From: Harmothoe impar
Lineage: Eukaryota; Annelida; Polychaeta; Phyllodocida; Polynoidae
NCBI GenBank assembly: GCA_947462335.1
Contig: OX381715.1
Coordinates: 44,733,472-44,797,471, forward strand
Length of the DNA stretch: 64,000 nt
Reading direction: 5' to 3'
The notes under the pieces are model-generated. The model was given only the letters and a program-made list of their open reading frames with translations, had not been told where the DNA came from and made no database searches. The translations under genes were made by a program, and so were the position numbers. Below are positions 22,694 through 33,032 of the stretch, one piece after another. Position 1 is the first letter of the stretch; every line of letters starts with the position of its first letter.

Positions 22694-24802
22694 TTGGCAA
22701 GCAGCAAGCAAAGCAAGCAGAGCACAGCATTTGGTTTTTTCCTAGTTATTTGCCTAGGTTTCTGCCTAGTTATTGATAGGATGACCGTATGCTTCTGTGG
22801 AGTAGATTACCATGGAAACCGGAGTTGTTGCCCCCAATGCAAAGCGCCCAACCCGGACAAGGGGACCCCCAAGAAGGTCCAGCAGGGGCAAGCCCGGACA
22901 CCGCCGGCATAGGACGGCCATGGCGGCTCCCAGGGCCGGCAGGAGACCGGTGAGGGCAGGCCTACCCAGCCGTCACCCCCGGGCGGTAGACCCCGCCAAC
23001 AGCAAGGAGAGGCCGGGCAGCAGAGCTAGCCAGGATAGAAGCTCTTACCATACAGGAGCGGGACAGGGAAGCCGCATTGAAGCGACAACAACGGCTGAAT
23101 GAAGCCGAGATGGAATTGGCCGGCTTACGTGCGGGTAATAACCTGATCCAGAAGGAGACCAGGCAGGTGGTAGCAGCATTCCGCGGGGCCATTTCTGGCT
23201 ACAACAGCAGCGGACAGGGCGCAGAGGACGCATTCGAGGGGCCAAAAAGCAGCTCAGTGACTCACCAGAGTGCGGATTCACGGCTGGTACCCGGCGGGAG
23301 GCAAGCGGACATGCGGGGACCAGTAACGACTTCTCTACACCGCGGTGAGTCCTCAAACGCGGCCAAGGACGACAACAAATATGGCGGCGCCCACTCTTTC
23401 CCTTCCGGTTTCGCGGCCGAGGGAGACTTGCAAGCAGAATTTCATCGTTTCTTGGCCGATAAATACCGCCAGGAGGGTGAATATGATGCTAAACTGCCGG
23501 GGGTAGCCCCTTCTACCATCGACGACCGCCCAGAGCGAGAGGTGGGCCGCGGAGAGTGAGTGGACACCCTTGATGAGCGAGTGCAGGTTGGTGGTGTGCA
23601 TCTTGGTCGGTCTGGAGGGACCGCTGACACATCCTACCAGGCCTACCTCCTGTGGGTGGGACAGCAACAGCAGCAACAGCAACAGTAGCAACAGTGGGCT
23701 AGGTTGGCAGGGGATGTGACCCCTTCTGCTCAGTCTACTCTACAAAATCAACAGACTCTACAGCAACAGCTACAGCAACGGCTGGGCCAACACAGCTCTG
23801 GCCAGCATCAGCAGCATCAGTCCTACACTTCGGGCCAGCCACTTTCTACTGCACCTCCCCCGGGGTTCTCAAGTTTGCCTTCAGCAGGGGTAGTAGGCCT
23901 GAACATGGGAGCAGCGCACACTTTTACGGCAGGTATAGGCTTCAGCAACATAGGCCTACCGTCAGGTGACGTGAAAGGCCTCTTCAAGAACGTCGCGACA
24001 GGTAAGTCAGCTGCCGAGGGTGATATCCTGGCCTCTCTGTATGCGGCCAATGAGGCTAGTAAGAGGAAAAGGTCCAAGCTATGGATAAGGCCAGATTATC
24101 ACCTCCCAACTGACAAAGAGTACAACGAGATGTCATACAGGGAATTGATCTATGGTATGATAAATGTCACACAAGCCTTGATTATAGCTGATCACCCTGA
24201 TCTGAAACCCCTTGCATACTTAGATCACATGAAGTTCATTGCCCTGAAGGAGATCAAGCCCACTTATTGTATGAAGGCCATATGCCAGTACGATCGGGAA
24301 GTGACTGATAAAGATAATGAAGCAGATCCCTTGGTTTGCCGCAGCAGACCACGGCGCGATGGCCAACAACATGGGCATGGACAAAACTCTAGCCTACATG
24401 AAGATGCAACAAGAGATGGCAAAGCAAATGTCTCTTCTAAACAAGGCCCCGGGCAAGGCACCAGCTAGGCCGTCAAGTCAGGGCAAATTCAGGATCGACT
24501 GCCTCGATCACCTGTGCAAGCGGTTCAACTTTATGGTGTGCTATTGGGCAGTATGCAGTAAACAGCACTCGTGTGCGGTGGCCCGCACGGGGCTCGAGGA
24601 TGCGCACACAACCCCTACAACCAAGGGGGGCAACCTCAGAGCCAGGGTAGTTACCAGAGTCAGCAGCACCCCTACTATGGCCAACAGGGGGGCCAGCAGC
24701 GTAACGCGTGAGGCAAGGACGAGCACGACCCCGCGGGCAGCAAAGCGGATGTCGGCACCTCATGTATGGAAGACATTCACTCTCATACATGTGAAGAGCT
24801 AA
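22694..24802 (+). pseudogene. Gag of a second YR (DIRS/Ngaro-like) retrotransposon, frameshifted
   Basis: Successive frames at 22812-23102, 23077-23559, 23704-24468 and 24317-24802 together look like one broken protein. They show an arginine-rich start, a helical segment, a glutamine-rich stretch (QQTLQQQLQQRLGQ), a conserved block near ASLYAANEASKRKRSKLWI, and a terminal cysteine-histidine cluster. The cluster LCKRFNFMVCYWAVCSKQHSC resembles the CxxFN-C-C-H-C motif at the end of DIRS-type Gag proteins. The following fragment resembles the RT ORF of the 1-4372 element, which supports this reading. Stops and frame changes show it is dead. Confidence 0.65.
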
Positions 24803-25026
24803 TGTGCACAAGTAGTATAGATGCCCTACTAGATATTTATAAAGGTTATATCCCTCTATGGGACATTAACTGCAGACACAGGGTTCAGGGGGTTGTGTCG
24901 CAGTTGAAGCCGGCAGGCTGGAGGGACATGTTGTTAGGGCACGGTGTCATAGATGAAGACTGTCACTTTATATTAGATGGTGTCCTACATGGGTTTAAGA
25001 TGGTTGAAATTTTTTTTTTTTATTAA
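24766..25026 (+). pseudogene. Start of the RT ORF of the same YR element, truncated
   Basis: The 87-codon frame ends with CHFILDGVLHGFKMVE, which lines up with MADFIWQGVVNGFKIVD near the start of the RT ORF in the 1-4372 element. Similarity ends at a poly-T run at 25008-25020, so the RT domain itself is absent. The frame overlaps the tail of the gag remnant. Confidence 0.65.
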
Positions 25027-25303
25027 AACTCAAAATTGAACAGAAATGATTAGCATATTATTGATAGATAATATGATAGTGGAATCTATAAGCTTCAATA
25101 ACCTGGTTAGTTTATTTTCTACCCTGAGATGATTTATCTAGGGGTAAAGTCCCTCACTGAAAGTCGTATCCAAACCACTGTATAGCTGCCATCATTTTTG
25201 GACCCTCTTGCAGAACATTAAGTTGTGAGATCTGCAGGGGGTTTATCTGGGCTCCAATAAAGGGAACTGGGGCCTGCTTCTTTTATCCTTTTTTTTTTTT
25301 TTT

Positions 25304-26600
25304 TTGTTATTGTTTTTTGTTTGTTGTACATTGTATTATTATGTATTTCAAGTTGTTACATTATACCAGCCCTCTAGTGGGAAAATGGATAATTTCTTTC
25401 TACATGTAAAAAAGTTAATGAAGCTAGCCCTGACGGAAAACCTAGAGCAATGGATGTTGGGTGATATAAACATCAACACTCTAAAAGAAGGTATCCCCTC
25501 AAGTGTAGCATTGAGTGATCTTTGTAAATTCAAGGGCTTTCATAAATTGATACATCAGTGTACCCGTCCTTTTGGTAAGACAGTGGCTTGCCTGGACAAT
25601 ATCTTAACTAGTTAACTAGAGCTATTCAAAGATTGGCTTAGTGAAGTAGACTGGCATGATTTTTATGCATATGATGACCCTGATGTTGCTTGGTTGTTTA
25701 TCCTGAATCATATTTTTGAATATTTGGATGTCAATTGCCCATGGGAAACCATATATGTGGTAGATAAGAGAAATAGATGGATGACCGGTGAGATATTGGG
25801 ACTGATAAGGGAGAGAGAGAATGCAGTTGACTGTTTTCTAAAGACAAAGAGGGAGAGGTTCCTCACATTGGCTAAGAGGTTGAGATGCAGGATAACGAGG
25901 GCCATTACATATGCAAAATCTGAGTACATTAAAAACACTCTGGAAGAAAATAAAGACGACCCAAAAAAATTCTGGAGGATCATCAACAGTGTCTTAAAGC
26001 CGGAAACGACAGTGGAACCCCCAATATTAATTGGTGAAGATGGTTTTGTTAAGACTAATCTTGAGTCAGTAGAGTATTTAAATGACTTTTTCTCAAGGAT
26101 TGGAAAAAAGTTGTCAGATAATATGACTGAAAAGGGTAATCCTGAAAAGCAAGTTTTTTCTGAACCGGTAGACTCTGTATATATATGGTAAGATCAAAGT
26201 TGAAAAGGGTTTGGTCAATATTTTGATTGATGATATTAATGTAAATAAGACCTCTGGCATAGAAGGTTTGCGATGTGATGTGTTGAAATGTGCTATGAAA
26301 TTCTTACTGGATCAAATGATGTGGTTATATCAACTGAGCTTTAACCAAGGTATATTCCCAGATGAGTGGAAGTGTGCAAGAGTTAATCCCATCCCCAAGG
26401 TTGGAAATCAGAAATTAATAACTAACTGGAGACCTATTTCATTGTTACCTGTACCCTCAAAATTAGCGGAGAAATTAATGCATATTCATCTTTCAGATGT
26501 ATTAGATAAACAAGAATTTTTGACTGAACATCAGTATGGTTATAGACAAGGTAGAGGCACTGGTGTTATAAGAAGTATAGTGTTTATCTGGATGGGACTA
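25304..26600 (+). pseudogene. LINE ORF2 fragment: endonuclease C-terminus to RT fingers
   Basis: 25304-25615 holds the end of an APE-type endonuclease (MLGDININ, CLDNILTS). 25694-26191 is the linker, with RITRAITYAKSEYI and KKFWRIINSVL. 26211-26603 is the start of the RT: TSGIEGLRCDVLK, ITNWRPISLLPVPSKLAEKL, EHQYGYRQGRGTG. The frame changes between each part, and the RT palm with its catalytic box is missing. The end abuts the repeat that begins near 26590. The LINE clade (Jockey/CR1/L2-like) cannot be fixed by eye. Confidence 0.85.
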
Positions 26601-27730
26601 TGACTAAGCTACTAGAGTGGTCCAAACGACAAGAGACCAATCACAGGCCTCCATTTGGTCACGTGACCGGAAGTGACCTACTTAATCGACCAATCAGAGG
26701 GCTCCCTTTGGGCGGGAAATTCAAAAAGGGTCACGTGACCGGAAGTGACCTTGGTGGGGGGGTCCTAAAGGGGGGAGCGAGAGAAAATTGAAGAAGAGGA
26801 AAATATTTTCTCTATATATAATCGAGATGGGACTATGACTAAGCTACTAGAACGCTCCAAACGACAAGAGACCAATCACAGGCCTCCCTTTAGGTGGAAA
26901 TTTAAATAGACTAATCAGAGAGCTCCCTTTTGGCGGGAAATTCAAAAGGGGTCACGTGAGCGGAAGTGACCTACTTAAGGGTGAAGGGGTCATGTGACCT
27001 GAAGTGACGTACTTAAGGGTGACCTTGACCTTGTTACATAACCGGAAGTGACGTCATACAACCGGAAGAGTTGCAAAAAAATAATGAAACCGTTTCAGAA
27101 TTTGATTACGTTAGGCCACTCAAAAAAAAGTTGTTTCTCATCACCAATTGGTGAAAAATATGACGAGGGCATTTTTTTTACTTGGGCTCGAATACATAGG
27201 AAAATTTGGACTTTTCGCAATCAATTTTCATATTTTAGAAATTCAGAGTGTATTGATCAGTAAAAGTTGCTATAATGCAAGTTATTCCTAGCTGACTGCA
27301 TTACTGACAGCATAAGCTTTAATTTGATACTAAAAAATGCCAATATTTTATCAAATCATAACATTATTTTCATCAAAAATGTAAAAAATGTTTTCCAAAA
27401 TCATGAATTTTTATGATGCGCGCGGTGATGAGAAACAACTCTTTTTTTGAGTGGCCTTATCGAATGCAGACTTGTGATCGACCTCTTGTCGACTTCTATA
27501 GTTCTAGTAAGCACACATCATAAAAAAACTGGTTTTGAGGCAAACTTTTTTTTGCTAATTTTATGAAAAATATGATGAACCAGAGAAATGAACTCGGTGT
27601 CAATTTTTTTCATTAAAAAATGTATATGTAAATCCATACATTTCAGCCTAGATTAAAAAAGAACATCCTCGTCATATTTTTTCAGCTATTTTTTAAGGCA
27701 TCTAACTCTCGTGACCTGTGTGAGACTTGA
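26590..27730 (+). repeat. GGTCACGTGACCGGAAGTGACC repeat, plus-strand copy
   Basis: Two sub-copies start with TGGGACTATGACTAAGCTACT at about 26593 and 26828. They share AGACCAATCACAGGCCTCC and the motif CACGTGACCGGAAGTGAC. The right part (ATCCTCGTCATATTTTTTCA, then CATCTAACTC, near 27665-27710) reappears inverted at 44880-44945. A Harbinger-type MITE sits inside at 27114-27456. Probably a non-autonomous DNA element; ends not fixed. Confidence 0.65.
27114..27456. mobile_element. Harbinger-type MITE, 343 bp
   Basis: The left end GGCCACTCAAAAAAAAGTTG, continuing TTTCTCATC, is the near-perfect inverted complement of the right end (27427-27456); arms are about 28 bp with a one- or two-base indel. 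TTA stands on both sides (27111-27113 and 27457-27459). A 3-bp TTA duplication and termini beginning GG are the mark of the PIF/Harbinger superfamily. The interior has no transposase. Confidence 0.8.
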
Positions 27731-27734
27731 GGCT

Positions 27735-28580
27735 ACGTAGGAAAGGTCATTTTTGAAAGGGTTAGAAATAACATAGCTTCTCGATTCTTTTTCACGTGGG
27801 TAGCCTCGGATCTCTAGATATCAAAACCGTCAAAAATTGGCTTGTTACCTTTTCTACTGCTGGACTTGTAACCGGTAAAGTCTCTTCTGCTGGTGCTGGT
27901 GTAGAGGGTGTGTGTGATTCGTACTCTACTAACTGTTGGTAGTGTGAGTGATTGGGTTTTCTGAAACCACTGTTTTTATATACTACTCCTGAAGGAGATA
28001 AGCCTCTTACTACTGTTTCAATGGTGACTATAGACAAAAAGGCTTGCTAGCTGGCCTTGGCAGCAGGTGGACGGTCGTCGGCTGTTATGAGGATCAGAAA
28101 AAGTCTCTTTACCCGTTAGAGTCGCCTGTTGTTCAGAGGGGTAGCGCTGACAAAAGACTTAAAGAGATTAGTAGTCGTCAATTAAAGGCGCATTACGACA
28201 AGGATGAGCGTTTTAACACCCCTAATTCCACATGATACCTGTACCATCGCACCTTTCTACCAGTGGGACGTCCAACCATCTAAAGACTTAGGCTTTAAAC
28301 TCGACTCGGTCCCTTAGGTCATACTGAGAGGGTAGCGATCCGAAGACCCCTACTGATGAGGGAGGGGGTGAAAATGTCTAAGCCTCACAATTAGAACACC
28401 TGTAATCCTCTTAATACCGGTATGACAATATCTTTTGTTACCTACGTGACGACTGGAAAGGTTTAGGTTGACACAGGGATAATCGGAGCAGGGGGTCTAC
28501 TGGGGGAAAATAGCTTGGGTCAACCAGATTAAGCCACCCTATATAAAGCCGACCGATCTAGGAAAAGGGTACATCACTCC
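27735..28580. other. No gene recognised
   Basis: A 63-codon frame at 28044-28235 has ordinary amino-acid composition but no family I recognise and no extension. A TATATAAAG box lies near 28540. Nothing further can be supported. Confidence 0.45.
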
Positions 28581-28583
28581 TCA

Positions 28584-28830
28584 TTGACCACCACCACCAC
28601 CACCACCACTACCACCACTAGCAACAGTCAACGTCGACAAGGATGGCAACTGTCGCATCAGTCGACAAGGCTGACAACTGTCACAACAGCGACAACAGCA
28701 GCAGGCAACAGCAGCAGCAGTAGTAGTAGCAGCAGCAGCAAGCAGCAGGTAGCAGACAGCAGCAGCAGCAGCAGTAGCACTAGCACTAGCAGCAGTGGCA
28801 CCAGCAGCAGCAGCAGTGGCAAAAAGCATC
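28584..28830 (+). repeat. Trinucleotide repeats (CCA)n and (CAG)n
   Basis: CCACCACCACCACC at 28588-28615, then interrupted CAGCAG/TAGTAG runs at 28690-28830. The threonine/serine-rich open frame across it is an artefact. A (CAA)n run follows at 28963-28982. Confidence 0.9.
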
Positions 28831-28839
28831 TGAGATTGT

Positions 28840-29795
28840 GAAAATAGTTGTCTTGTAGGAAGAATTTTGGGTATTCTCAGTGACTATATATGATAAAATA
28901 AAATGAGTTAAAAGCGGTCTCTTCTGAGACCTTACGCTGCAGCAGTTACCATCCCACAAGACAACAACAACAACAACAACAAAACTGCTTTTTAAATGTG
29001 CTTAAATCCTTTTTTTGTCAGGATGAGGCAGGAATGAAGCCCTCCCTCTCCCTGTTGAGATTATTTGCCGAGCTTGCAACTTTCCATTTCTTCAAGGTAC
29101 CCATGACCATGACGTTGGAGAGAGTAGCTCCTGCAGTCGTGACGTATTGGAGGTAGGAAATTCTTATATGGGCAGGCGGCGTAACTACTGATGTGCACAA
29201 TGCCCAGAACATGAAGTCTGTCACATTGTTGTCAAACCTGTGTCTCTTTAAAGTGGGTATTGGGTGATTAAAAAATGTAACGGAGGTAGTAATTCGTGAG
29301 ATATTTTGTGGATCACACAATTTCTTTGTGTTACTTTATCTAAAATGTGAATTTTCTAAAATACAGCTGCCTGGTGTTACGACTGGCCGGCCCATGCTAC
29401 ATTAGGTATGATTAAATCAGCCCTACCCACGTGGTACAGTGTAGATTGAGACTGTTTGGTTGACAACAAATATGAATTGTGTGACAATGGAATAGTCTTG
29501 TAAGCAATGATGGACCTCCAGCAAGTCTACACGGTGACATGATGGCCGTTCTTTTCTTAAAATAGACATTTGACATGAGGTAAGTTACATGAGGGAAAAC
29601 ATCTTTTAGTGACATGACATAGTGTGTTGCTTAAAATCGACATGAAACACGGTCCGTTCTCAGGGACAACATGGACGTTGATATCGTAAGTGACATGACA
29701 GACACTGTTGCGACATGACATAGTGTGTTGTTTAAAATTGACATGGAACATGTTCGGTAGTTAGGAAAAAAAATAGGACATTGACATTATTGTTT
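28840..29795. other. No gene; degenerate GACATGACATAGTGTGTTG repeats
   Basis: GACATGACATAGTGTGTTG occurs at about 29612 and 29713 with related ACATGA-rich units between 29570 and 29755. The last bases, GTTT at 29792-29795, are the target duplication of the Gypsy element that follows. Confidence 0.6.
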
Positions 29796-30232
29796 TGTAG
29801 GGGCTAGGGTTATACGGGTGTGTTATATGACGAGTGCTGTTGGATGTTGTGTTGCGAGCTCAGTCCGAACCCTTCAGTCCGATGGTAGGTGGCAGCACCT
29901 ACCCCGGGCTTGGGGTATGGACAGAGGTCGCTATAGGCTTCCGGTCTGCGTGTGCGCGCGCAGGCTGGCTGCCTATATATACCCAGCATCTGGCGGTACT
30001 CGTCGGTTACTCTGAGCCACGCTGGTAAGGAGACCCCGTGATCATTACGGCTGATTCGCCTACTGACCCGTTCCGAACTCTATAGGGAGTTCGCACACAT
30101 AGATACTGCTTGTCTAGGTTTTCTGAATAAACCCGATTTGCAACCTGTAACACTTGATCCGAACTGTGTCGACTTTGTTCTTTAATTGATACTCTACCAA
30201 TATCATAAAGAGACAAAGTATCGTTTATTACA
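29796..30232 (+). repeat. 5' LTR, family A
   Basis: 437 bp, TGTAGGGG...TTATTACA. TATATATA at 29974-29981 is the likely promoter box and AATAAA at 30126-30131 the polyadenylation signal, in the order expected for U3-R-U5. The only difference from the 3' LTR that I find is T versus C in CCGAYGGTAGG (near 29882 and 42127). Confidence 0.97.
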
Positions 30233-30233
30233 C

Positions 30234-30248
30234 TGGTGCCGTGACCAG
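30234..30248 (+). promoter_or_regulatory. Primer binding site, tRNA-His
   Basis: TGGTGCCGTGACCAG begins two bases after the LTR. Twelve bases are complementary to the 3' end of animal tRNA-His. CTGGT...ACCAG around it could fold into a small hairpin. Confidence 0.85.
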
Positions 30249-30423
30249 TTCTGAGTGAAACGCAGGTTAGCCTGTGCAGTAGCGCAGACCTCCTGCTCTG
30301 GACGGAGCAGCGAGGTCTCCCGATGAGGCGCCAGCCTTATCACCGGAGGGGTTAGATACCCGCAGGAGTGCGAAGGTTCCATCCAGAACAAGCGCATTTT
30401 TGGGATACAAAGGTCCCGAAATA

Positions 30424-31773
30424 ATGAATCGCTCATTAGATGAAATGAGCCTGTCAATGTTCAACGTTGGTGGGTCAAGATCAGCCGCTCCGAATCCACG
30501 GAGGGCTACCATCTTGGAGGAACGTCGTTTCGACGACATGAGAGAGGCCAGAATACAGGAGCGTGTGCAAATGGCCCAAATGGAGTTGTTGACCATTCAG
30601 AAACAGTCGAATGAATGGAAAAGCAGTCTGATTGCATTGGAAGGTGCAGTCACACATAGAGCTTCCAAAATCAAGGAGAAAGACGCAAGGCTTTCAACTT
30701 TGTTGGAGGAGAACGAGAAGCTGGTGCAATCCCTTAGCAGGGTTCGAGTGGAGTTCGATCAGAAACAGGCTGATCTACAGGGACTCCGTTCCGACTTTGT
30801 CCAGGCAAACACTGAGCTGAATCAGATTTGTGCGGCCCGAGATGCCGTCATCCATGAAGCAGAAGGGACCCGGGCAGAACTTGTTCGGGACACTGAAGAC
30901 TTACGGGAGGTTCGCCGAAGTCTAGTGTCGGAATGTGACATTCTGAAGGCAAAAAGAACTTCTTTGGAGCAGTTTTTGTCAGAGACCAGGGAGAGTATAC
31001 AGGATAGCAGTACCTCGTACGCTTCCGCTGATAATGACAGTCCGAAAGGTCCTCATTACAGGAGTTTTACAGACACCCCAAATCTTCCTATGGGACGTGG
31101 GATGACTGTAGAAGGTGCCTTGTCTACTTCAACGCCAGGACAACCACTAAAGGTTGGCCGGGCAAGGGGTAGAGGTAGGGCGAGTGATTACTCACCTAGG
31201 GTGGGTATCAGTGGTATCCGTCCAATTCCGAAGCAGGTCTTTTCGGCTCCGACATGTGTAAACACGGCGGGCAGGGGAAGGTCATTATCGGAGTTGGTGC
31301 GGAGTCCACGTTCTCAGTTGAAACTGGATGAGCAGCAACTGGATTCGGAACGCTTGAAGAAAGCATCCGAACAAGATAAGGCGGCCAAGACCGACTTAAC
31401 TCCCTCGAGTTTGTCGCAATGGCGAGAATGCCAAGCAAACATACTGTTCAATGAACAGAAAAACTTGGAATTGGAGAGGCGAGATGTGTATCGCAAACAG
31501 CAGGCTGCTCTTGAGCAGCAACAAGAACGCATGAAGGAAAATGCAGCCCTCGCTGAGGAATTAGCAGAGCAGGAGGCGGCGGTTTTGAGAGCTCGACAAG
31601 AAGGGCTCCGAGCGGCCGGTGAAGCTGCGAAAGCTAAATTGGCGGAGGCACAGCAAGAGGAGGAGGCTGAGAAACAGGCCAAGGAACTGGAAAAAGAGAA
31701 AGCGGCGCATCAGCGATTGCTTGCTCTGGCCCAGCAGTGTCAGTATATGACTGACCAGGAGAAAAATTGGTGA
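30424..31773 (+). CDS. gag: Gag, N-terminal coiled-coil part (ends at an in-frame TGA)
   Basis: The first good ATG after the primer site is at 30424. The frame opens at TTG at 30400 but nothing supports that start. It encodes 449 residues before TGA at 31771. Long helical, charged stretches occupy roughly residues 30-190 and 310-445 (for example EELAEQEAAVLRARQEG), separated by a serine/glycine/arginine-rich linker. Coiled coils of this kind would drive Gag multimerisation. The reading frame after the TGA is the same, and no ATG lies near it, so this and the next entry are one Gag gene cut by a stop. The protein would assemble the cytoplasmic particle that holds the RNA. Confidence 0.85.
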   Translation: MNRSLDEMSLSMFNVGGSRSAAPNPRRATILEERRFDDMREARIQERVQMAQMELLTIQKQSNEWKSSLIALEGAVTHRASKIKEKDARLSTLLEENEKLVQSLSRVRVEFDQKQADLQGLRSDFVQANTELNQICAARDAVIHEAEGTRAELVRDTEDLREVRRSLVSECDILKAKRTSLEQFLSETRESIQDSSTSYASADNDSPKGPHYRSFTDTPNLPMGRGMTVEGALSTSTPGQPLKVGRARGRGRASDYSPRVGISGIRPIPKQVFSAPTCVNTAGRGRSLSELVRSPRSQLKLDEQQLDSERLKKASEQDKAAKTDLTPSSLSQWRECQANILFNEQKNLELERRDVYRKQQAALEQQQERMKENAALAEELAEQEAAVLRARQEGLRAAGEAAKAKLAEAQQEEEAEKQAKELEKEKAAHQRLLALAQQCQYMTDQEKNW

Positions 31774-32997
31774 TTCAGTCAAGGTGTGGACCCCACTAAG
31801 GATTTGGTGTCGTATGGTACCTACCAGACCTATCTGGAGAGACAGAATAACTTGCCTACCAGAGGCGCTACTCCGGGGACGACTCCGGGCGCAAAGAGTC
31901 CGAGGAGGGCTCCAAGGAGAACAATTCTGAGTACAGAATTGCAAGAGTTGTACGATACAAACCCAGCAATAGCTGGGATCGGATTGCACAACGTGGGTAC
32001 AGAAAAGGACGCCTCGGCTTCCATTTCTAAATGCCTGGCGATAACCTCTAAAATTAGGGGGTCATCCAACGCTGCTAGACGCATTGCTAGCGAGCCTTTT
32101 CCCTACTGGCAGAAAAACTCTTGGGAAGAGTGGTTGGGAGCCACCGTTGAGGACATCAACCTCAGTGGGTGGGATCAACAGGATGCAATTCCGTACGTCT
32201 GTAAGGGATTGCGCTTGGGGGATGGCCTGATGGCCGTGGAGCAGTGGAAAGATGAATGCGGACCCCGCGGCACTTTCAAACAACTGGTAGAGATCGGAAC
32301 TATCCTATACGGAGACTCCGCTCGGATTGACCCGATGGTCGCTTTTAAGAAGCGAGTGCAAGGCAAGAACGAGGCCCCGAGGGTTTTCGGACTTGCACTG
32401 ATGAGACTCCTGAAGAAGGTACATCCAGCTTCAGGAATCCATGATGCCTTATTCTCTAAGGAATTGTTCTCTCAGTTTGTTGCTGGACTGAGGGACCCAG
32501 AAATACAACATGTGGTGTATGATACCTGGAGAGCAGATACGTCACTAGATGACCTTTTTAAGGCCATCGACATACATGCTCTCAAGAAGTCACTGTTAGG
32601 GGACCGGGTGCCCACCCGGGCCTCGGCCATTATAGAGTGTTCTCCGGAGCAGTCTGATGGTTCGGGCAGTGAGGAAGAGGGAGCGATAGCTTCTGCAGCT
32701 CAGTTTAAGAGGAATGGAAATTCCTCTAAAACGCCGTGGAAAAATAGGAAGCCGGAAGGGGGTGGAAACCCTCCTCCGAAGAAGGAATCATCGGACCAAA
32801 AAGCTCCGATAATGGACGCAGCGTTTTTCACATCGCTGTTTGAGAAGATGACGACTTCCATTCAGGGGGCTACTCAGCCCAACCGGAGGAAGATCAATCG
32901 GCGGACCGCCAAGTGCTATAGGTGCCTGGAGATCGGTCACTTTGCTGCGGAGTGTACGGCTCCGACTCCGAAAGTTCCAGGAAAGGAGGGAAACTAG
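31774..32997 (+). CDS. gag: Gag, C-terminal capsid and zinc-knuckle part
   Basis: 407 codons continue in the same frame as the preceding part, directly after the TGA. The middle (about 32100-32610) is tryptophan-containing and helical (SWEEWLGATVEDINLSGW, DLFKAIDIHALKKSLLG), resembling a retrotransposon capsid domain. A basic linker leads to a single CCHC knuckle, CYRCLEIGHFAAEC, near 32914-32955, which binds RNA. The first in-frame ATG is only near 32230, so without readthrough this part would not be made efficiently. The last codons contain the -1 slippery site. Confidence 0.85.
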   Translation, partial: FSQGVDPTKDLVSYGTYQTYLERQNNLPTRGATPGTTPGAKSPRRAPRRTILSTELQELYDTNPAIAGIGLHNVGTEKDASASISKCLAITSKIRGSSNAARRIASEPFPYWQKNSWEEWLGATVEDINLSGWDQQDAIPYVCKGLRLGDGLMAVEQWKDECGPRGTFKQLVEIGTILYGDSARIDPMVAFKKRVQGKNEAPRVFGLALMRLLKKVHPASGIHDALFSKELFSQFVAGLRDPEIQHVVYDTWRADTSLDDLFKAIDIHALKKSLLGDRVPTRASAIIECSPEQSDGSGSEEEGAIASAAQFKRNGNSSKTPWKNRKPEGGGNPPPKKESSDQKAPIMDAAFFTSLFEKMTTSIQGATQPNRRKINRRTAKCYRCLEIGHFAAECTAPTPKVPGKEGN

Positions 32998-33032
32998 AGG
33001 GGGTGGTCCGAGAAGGCGAGCGGACGACCCCT
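32988..33032 (+). promoter_or_regulatory. -1 programmed frameshift signal between gag and pol
   Basis: The heptamer GGGAAAC (32988-32994) sits in the gag frame as G GGA AAC and is followed at once by the gag stop TAG. Pol is open in the -1 frame. After a 4-base spacer, 32999-33010 can pair with 33021-33032 in a 12-pair stem containing one G-G mismatch and one terminal G-U, with a 10-base loop. A slippery heptamer plus a nearby stable stem is the standard retroviral arrangement; GGGAAAC is a known slippery sequence. Confidence 0.85.

Noticed and set aside
28581..28841. Thr/Ser-rich and Ala/Cys-rich frames
   Set aside because: Trinucleotide repeats CCA and CAG; no other content.
30003..30216. 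Small frames repeated in both LTRs (also near 42063-42461)
   Set aside because: They are LTR sequence duplicated by the element's structure, overlapping promoter and polyadenylation signals.
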